Of a stretch of 64,000 nt of DNA, positions 60,191-64,000 are shown one piece after another. Under the pieces are notes generated by a model that was given only the letters and a program-made list of their open reading frames with translations, was not told the DNA's origin and did not search any database. Each line of letters begins with the position of its first letter. The stretch's first letter is position 1. This DNA is from Algoriphagus oliviformis (GTDB taxonomy: Bacteria; Bacteroidota; Bacteroidia; Cytophagales; Cyclobacteriaceae), in the NCBI RefSeq assembly GCF_017254915.1, contig NZ_JAFKCT010000003.1, positions 62,001 through 126,000 of the forward strand, read 5' to 3'. The translations under genes were made by a program, and so were the position numbers.

Positions 60191-61099
60191 TTAGTTCTTT
60201 TTGAAGCTTTTTGGATCGGTGTTCAGTAGCGTCAGTTGGTGCTTTTGCAGCTTGATCTTGACCTGGGGAGTACCTTCATAAAGAGACTTGTGTTCCACTA
60301 CCGAGTCGTCCACATGAAAGGGCAAGTGTGTTTTGACTTTGACCTTTTTGGCTTTGATGGTCTCAAAAGGGCTAGCGACCTCCTCTTTTTCATGGGCCTT
60401 GAGGAAATCCTGCAGCTCCTTCAGCTGCTCCTCCTTGACCAGCATCACGTCCAGGTACTCGTCGCTGTGGTCGGCTTCCTTCGCCAATACCAGCTGGGGC
60501 CCCAGCTGACGGGTGTTCATCACCTCGATCCAGAGGTAGCTTCCGGAGTAGTCCTTGCCATCTATCTCGATCTCGTAGTCTTGGGCTGGAAGTTCCTTGG
60601 GCAGCTTGCGGAGATGCTTGCTGCCGAAGTCGACCTTGTCGCCATTGGGTGACTCTTCCTTTTCTCCCCGCTCGATCTGCTGCAACAGCGCGGTGAAAAG
60701 CCCCCAGCCTACGCCCTCGATGAAGCGGCCCTTTTCCCCCTCCGTCTCAAAAACGCCCACGCTCAGCTTCTGGAAATTTTCCTGCTGGAAGTTTTTGACC
60801 GTGTCGGGGTAGAAGCCTGCGATCCCGAGGCTTCCGGCGATGTTGTTGGCGTTGCCAGCCGGCAAAAGTGAGATGGGCACCTTGGAGTCGTGCAGCTCCA
60901 GGAGGATCTTCTCGACCGTCCCGTCTCCGCCGGCGATGAGGACCAGGTCATAGTTGAGTTTAAAAATGTCTTCGAAGCCCTCTTCCTTGGTGTTTTGGGC
61001 GACGACTCTGGCTCCTTGGCGCTCCAGGGAGCCGATGACCTCCGCGAGGTCAAAATCCTCGGTTCCGGCGTTGGGATTATACAGGAGAATGATTTTCAT
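60191..61099 (-). CDS. diacylglycerol kinase-family lipid kinase (YegS-like)
   Basis: A 302-residue soluble kinase. KIILLYNPNAGTED and LVLIAGGDGTVEKIL (GGDGT, catalytic) are the NAD kinase-like/DAG kinase signature. The usual PxGTxND motif is here LLPAGNANNIAGSLG, with GNANN in place of GTxND, a variation in the second lipid-kinase motif. It would phosphorylate diacylglycerol or a related lipid. The start at 61099 (MKIILLYNP) is preferred over 61135. It is divergent from surE (63 bp) and directly upstream of the AI-2E gene. Confidence 0.85.
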   Translation of the reverse strand: MKIILLYNPNAGTEDFDLAEVIGSLERQGARVVAQNTKEEGFEDIFKLNYDLVLIAGGDGTVEKILLELHDSKVPISLLPAGNANNIAGSLGIAGFYPDTVKNFQQENFQKLSVGVFETEGEKGRFIEGVGWGLFTALLQQIERGEKEESPNGDKVDFGSKHLRKLPKELPAQDYEIEIDGKDYSGSYLWIEVMNTRQLGPQLVLAKEADHSDEYLDVMLVKEEQLKELQDFLKAHEKEEVASPFETIKAKKVKVKTHLPFHVDDSVVEHKSLYEGTPQVKIKLQKHQLTLLNTDPKSFKKN

Positions 61100-61162
61100 A
61101 GGGATGTTACAGTAAGCCTTGCTTGCTATTTGCATACAAAAACATGACTAAACCTACTTGCT

Positions 61163-61900
61163 ATGAATATCCTGATCACAAACGACGACGGCATCTACAG
61201 CCCTGGAATCCTCAAACTGGCGGAAATCGCCTCAGAATTTGGCAAAGTGCGAATCGTCGCACCCCACGTGGAGCAATCTTCCATGGGCCACGCCATCACG
61301 GCAAGCAGGCCGCTTTCCTACCGCAAAACGAAAGTGGGGAATTTCGACGCATATCGAGTAAACGGAACCCCAGCGGACTGCGTCTCCCTGGGCTGCTTCC
61401 ACTGGGAAAAAGTGGACATCGTCCTGTCGGGAATCAACCTGGGCCCAAACCTCGGGAACTCTATGTGGCATTCGGGCACCTTGGCTGGCGCAAAGCAGGC
61501 GGCGCTGCTTGGGGTAAAAGGAGTCGCCCTGAGTACTCCAACACAGACGGATGAATACGATTTTGAGCAAATGAGTCCTTACATCCGGCAGGTCATCGCC
61601 TACCTGATCGGAGAGGACGTCCCCATGCTGGTCAACGTCAACTTCCCCTTTGCGCCCGAAGGAATCGTCTGGACACGCCAATCCATACGGCAGTACGACG
61701 GACTGGTCAAACCCGTCGAAGATCCCATGGGCCGCCCGCTCTATTGGATCACGGTAGTCCCCTTGGAGCCAGCCGACGAAGGCACCGACCGCTACGCCAT
61801 AGAGCACAACCTCGTATCGATGACCCCGCTGCGCCTCGATCTCACCAACGAATCCCAGCTGGTAAAGCTTTCAGGCAGAAAGATCTTTGACCAGGAATGA
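61163..61900 (+). CDS. surE: 5'-nucleotidase/stationary-phase survival protein SurE
   Basis: A 245-residue enzyme that dephosphorylates nucleoside 5'- and 3'-monophosphates. It begins NILITNDDGIYSPGI with the metal-binding DD pair (8-9), followed by RIVAPHVEQSSMGHAIT, VNGTPADCVSLG and LSGINLGPNLGNSMWHSGT, the usual SurE active-site set. Length is normal. It is transcribed away from the DAG kinase and convergent with the SDR gene; a 12-unit heptad array lies at the junction. Confidence 0.97.
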   Translation: MNILITNDDGIYSPGILKLAEIASEFGKVRIVAPHVEQSSMGHAITASRPLSYRKTKVGNFDAYRVNGTPADCVSLGCFHWEKVDIVLSGINLGPNLGNSMWHSGTLAGAKQAALLGVKGVALSTPTQTDEYDFEQMSPYIRQVIAYLIGEDVPMLVNVNFPFAPEGIVWTRQSIRQYDGLVKPVEDPMGRPLYWITVVPLEPADEGTDRYAIEHNLVSMTPLRLDLTNESQLVKLSGRKIFDQE

Positions 61901-61902
61901 AA

Positions 61903-61986
61903 CAGTAGGCAGGGAGCTGTTTGCAGTAAGCGGTAGGCAGTAGGCTGCAGACTGCCTACTGAACACTGCCCACTGCCACCTGCCCT
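61903..61986. repeat. heptad array, 12 units, inverted halves (CAGTAGG and CTGCCYA types)
   Basis: Twelve in-register 7-bp units fill the gap between the surE stop and the stop of the convergent SDR gene. The left half is CAGTAGG-like and the right half CTGCCTA/CTGCCCA-like. At the centre CAGTAGGC (61938-61945) pairs with GCCTACTG (61954-61961). It is the clearest array in the window. Confidence 0.85.
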
Positions 61987-62833
61987 ACCCTCCTACGATC
62001 TCTCCTCCGTTGACGTGGATAAACTGCCCGGTCATGTAGGAGCTGTCCGCTGACGCCAAAAACACATAGGCTGGAGCTACCTCGCTGGGCTGCCCCGCCC
62101 GTCCCATGGGCGTATCCGTACCAAACTTCTCCACATCATCGAAAGTCGCCGGAATGAGCGGGGTCCAGATCGGGCCCGGCGCGACGCCGTTTACACGAAT
62201 CCCGTCTGGCGCCAACATCTTGGCCAGCGAGCGGGTGAACCCCACGATCGCTCCCTTAGTGCTGGCGTAGTCCACCAGATGCTCGCTCCCCCGGTAGGTG
62301 GTGACCGAGCTGGTGTTGATGATGCTGTCGCCCGTTTTGAGATGCGACAAGGCGAGCTTGGCCAAGTAGAAAAACGAAAAAATATTGGTCTCGAAAGTCT
62401 CCAAAAGTTGCTTGGAACTAATTTCCTGCAGGGAATCTTTCGGGAACTGCACTGCGGCGTTGTTCACGAGTATATTGAGTCCGCCCAGCTTTTTGAGCGT
62501 GGTGTCCACGACTTTCTTGCAGACTCTTTCGGATCGGATATCGCCCTTGATCAAGATGCATTTCCCCCCTTCAGCCTCAACCAGTTTTTTAGTCTGCTTG
62601 GCGTCCTGGACCTCGCTGAGGTAGCTGATGGCCACGTCCGCGCCCTCACGGGCAAAATGTACGGCTACGCTTCTCCCGATCCCGCTGTCTCCGCCGGTGA
62701 TGAGAGCCACCTTTCCCCTGAGCTTGTCGGCCCCCTCATATCCCTTTCGGATCACTTCCGGTTCGGGCACCATTTTGTGCTGCTGTCCCGGCAGTTCCTG
62801 CGACTGCGCTTTGAATTTCTTTGGCTTCCCCAT
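61985..62833 (-). CDS. SDR-family oxidoreductase (YghA/general stress type)
   Basis: A 282-residue short-chain dehydrogenase. KVALITGGDSGIGRSVAVHFAREGADVAI is the Rossmann NAD(P) loop, VNNAAVQFP the NNAG site, and DYASTKGAI the catalytic Tyr-xxx-Lys. The Lys/Gln-rich N-terminus (GKPKKFKAQSQELPGQQHKMVPEPE) is characteristic of the YghA/glucose-ribitol dehydrogenase stress type. It shares a strand with a small DUF7218 gene 45 bp upstream, suggesting a stress operon. Confidence 0.9.
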   Translation of the reverse strand: MGKPKKFKAQSQELPGQQHKMVPEPEVIRKGYEGADKLRGKVALITGGDSGIGRSVAVHFAREGADVAISYLSEVQDAKQTKKLVEAEGGKCILIKGDIRSERVCKKVVDTTLKKLGGLNILVNNAAVQFPKDSLQEISSKQLLETFETNIFSFFYLAKLALSHLKTGDSIINTSSVTTYRGSEHLVDYASTKGAIVGFTRSLAKMLAPDGIRVNGVAPGPIWTPLIPATFDDVEKFGTDTPMGRAGQPSEVAPAYVFLASADSSYMTGQFIHVNGGEIVGG

Positions 62834-62878
62834 AGCATGATGGCGTTGCGGCCTGAGCGAATCCGGCCGGACGGTAGT

Positions 62879-63127
62879 TTAATTGTGTCTGAGTGCGTAG
62901 ATCAATTGTGCCTTGTTCATTTTGCTGCGACCGGGGATGCCCACCTGCTTCGCTTTTTCATAGAGCTCTTGCCTGGTTCTATCCTCGTAGTCTTTTGCAC
63001 TTCCACCCCGCTCGCCAGCGTCTGGGGTATTGGCGATACGCGCCGCCTTCTGCTTGCTCATGCCCTCCTTTCTGAGCGCTTCGTATTTTGCATCGTCCTT
63101 GATGCTGGGCCCGTGGTTCTTTGTCAT
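62879..63127 (-). CDS. small DUF7218/Rho-termination-factor N-like protein
   Basis: An 82-residue protein: NHGPSIKDDAKYEALRKEGMSKQKAARIAN, then YEDRTRQELYEKAKQVGIPGRSKMNKAQLIYALR. The second half is an LEM/SAP-like Rho N-terminal helix-extended-helix motif (TRQELYEKAKQVGIPGRS and KAQLIYALR), which can bind nucleic acid. Similar small proteins are found in bacterial stress regions. It is upstream of the SDR gene on the same strand. Function unknown. Confidence 0.8.
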   Translation of the reverse strand: MTKNHGPSIKDDAKYEALRKEGMSKQKAARIANTPDAGERGGSAKDYEDRTRQELYEKAKQVGIPGRSKMNKAQLIYALRHN

Positions 63128-63369
63128 CGTTATGCCGTTTTGGGATTAAACAGATCTGGTTTTCAATGCAGTCGCTTGGATAGGCTTTCGGCTGCGGACC
63201 TATGCGGTTCAAATTTGAGACCGATCCGCCCTCACCTTTTGGGAACACAAAGAGGCCTGAGTATTGCGACACCTGTCATGAAACGAAAAAGGAGCTGAAG
63301 GAAGGGCTTTCGTGACTTTCCGAAGCCAAAAACCCTCCTCCAGCCACTCACACCCAAAACCAAAGAAAG

Positions 63370-63834
63370 ATGGAACATCAAGAAAAAAGAGGCTCGTACG
63401 GAAAATACACCATCATGCTGGGCATCTCCTGCGTGACCATGTATGCGGCAATGTTTCTCAATGTGGACAGCCTGGGGCATATCCACCTCAGTGCTACCCG
63501 ATTCTACATGACTCTACTCATGGTCTCGCCCATGGCACTGACCATGCTCTGGATGATGCCGCACATGTACCCCAGTAAAAAAATCAACTGGGCAATCTCA
63601 CTTGCAAGTGTAGCGGTGTTTGCCATTGCGCTCGTGCTTCTCCGCACCCAAACTCCCATCGGCGACCGGCAGTACATGAAGGCCATGATCCCCCACCACT
63701 CCTCTGCTATTCTGACCAGTAAGCATGCCCAGCTCAGCGATCCGGAAGTGAAGGATTTGGCTGACCAGATCATCCAATCCCAGCAGGAAGAGATCGCCCA
63801 GATGGAAGCGATTCTGGATCGAATCGAGAACTAA
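63370..63834 (+). CDS. DUF305-domain membrane protein
   Basis: A 154-residue protein with three hydrophobic segments (YTIMLGISCVTMYAAMF, LLMVSPMALTMLWMM, AISLASVAVFAIALVLL), followed by the DUF305 motif DRQYMKAMIPHHSSAIL and QIIQSQQEEIAQMEAIL. The His/Met-rich helical bundle is ferritin-like, and DUF305 proteins are often tied to copper handling. Copper function is an inference from family context. It is divergent from the DUF7218 gene. Confidence 0.85.
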   Translation: MEHQEKRGSYGKYTIMLGISCVTMYAAMFLNVDSLGHIHLSATRFYMTLLMVSPMALTMLWMMPHMYPSKKINWAISLASVAVFAIALVLLRTQTPIGDRQYMKAMIPHHSSAILTSKHAQLSDPEVKDLADQIIQSQQEEIAQMEAILDRIEN

Positions 63835-63962
63835 TTACATTGGTTTTCCGGGCGGCAAAAGGGGGATGTTTGTAAAAATTCTTTAAAACAACGGGGCTTT
63901 CGTCTTATATTGATGCTTTGCATCGCCACGCCTGAGCGCGTGGAGCTGATCAGCGCCCTAAA

Positions 63963-64000
63963 ATGACAGACGAAAATTTCTCCATCCTGCTCGCCGACGA
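63963..64000 (+). CDS. N-terminal fragment, probable response regulator
   Basis: The reading frame starts ATG at 63963 and codes for MTDENFSILLADD up to the window edge. The first strand (FSILLADD) with the acidic pair is the beginning of a response-regulator receiver domain. A short hairpin CCACGC/GCGTGG (63926-63943) precedes the start. Only 13 residues are visible. Confidence 0.55.
   Translation, partial: MTDENFSILLAD

Overview
This window looks like the chromosome of a free-living, probably aerobic member of the Bacteroidota, most likely order Cytophagales (Cyclobacteriaceae/Algoriphagus-like). The pointers are many short lipoproteins, DUF2911 and NIPSNAP proteins, secreted sugar-processing enzymes, sulfatases, a TAnnTTTG-type promoter in front of purH, and near absence of Shine-Dalgarno sequences. 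The genus assignment is inference. I see no tRNA, rRNA, CRISPR array, prophage or intact insertion sequence.

Layout. 0-10 kb: edge of a GreA/B-type gene, a secreted TIM-barrel isomerase-like protein, a RelE/ParE toxin-antitoxin pair, a small membrane export protein, a DPP-IV peptidase, murI, two membrane proteins, an ATP-grasp enzyme and an outer-membrane-type gene split by an in-frame amber codon. 10-24 kb: MFS transporter, purH, a second toxin-antitoxin pair, a large secreted protein, nudK, an AT-rich orphan next to hicAB, a GH43 lipoprotein, cysS, an M28 peptidase and a LacI regulator. 24-36 kb: galK, a 1147-residue ThuA/sugar dehydrogenase/PKD/cytochrome c lipoprotein, an FAD monooxygenase, NIPSNAP and TMEM220 proteins, a GNAT acetyltransferase, a sulfatase, a Tat-type Gfo/Idh/MocA oxidoreductase and a gluconolactonase-like protein.

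36-47 kb is the most coherent unit, an L-rhamnose to pyruvate module. One arm (minus strand) has an NCS1-type permease, a tiny membrane protein and an RhaI-type isomerase. The divergent arm has the fused rhamnulose-1-phosphate aldolase/lactaldehyde dehydrogenase, a GntR regulator, a rhamnulokinase-type kinase and LutABC. Read as a pathway: rhamnose, rhamnulose, rhamnulose-1-P, DHAP plus lactaldehyde, then lactate, then pyruvate. 47-64 kb: a further toxin-antitoxin pair, VOC, beta-propeller and TIM-barrel proteins, an FkbM-like methyltransferase, DUF2911, a NagX-like membrane protein, an AT-rich TlpA-like lipid-free exported protein, a second sulfatase, a PPOX protein, a DAG kinase/AI-2E transporter operon, surE, stress-type genes, DUF305 and the start of a response regulator.

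The most unusual signal is between genes. At least fifteen intergenic stretches are degenerate tandem arrays with a strict 7-bp period. The unit differs from array to array, and many arrays begin in or next to a stop codon or end directly against a start codon. Two of them fill the junctions on either side of the rhamnose-cluster GntR gene. Other signals worth checking are the amber-interrupted barrel gene, structured leaders at 7432-7503 and 50172-50214, and four toxin-antitoxin modules in 64 kb.
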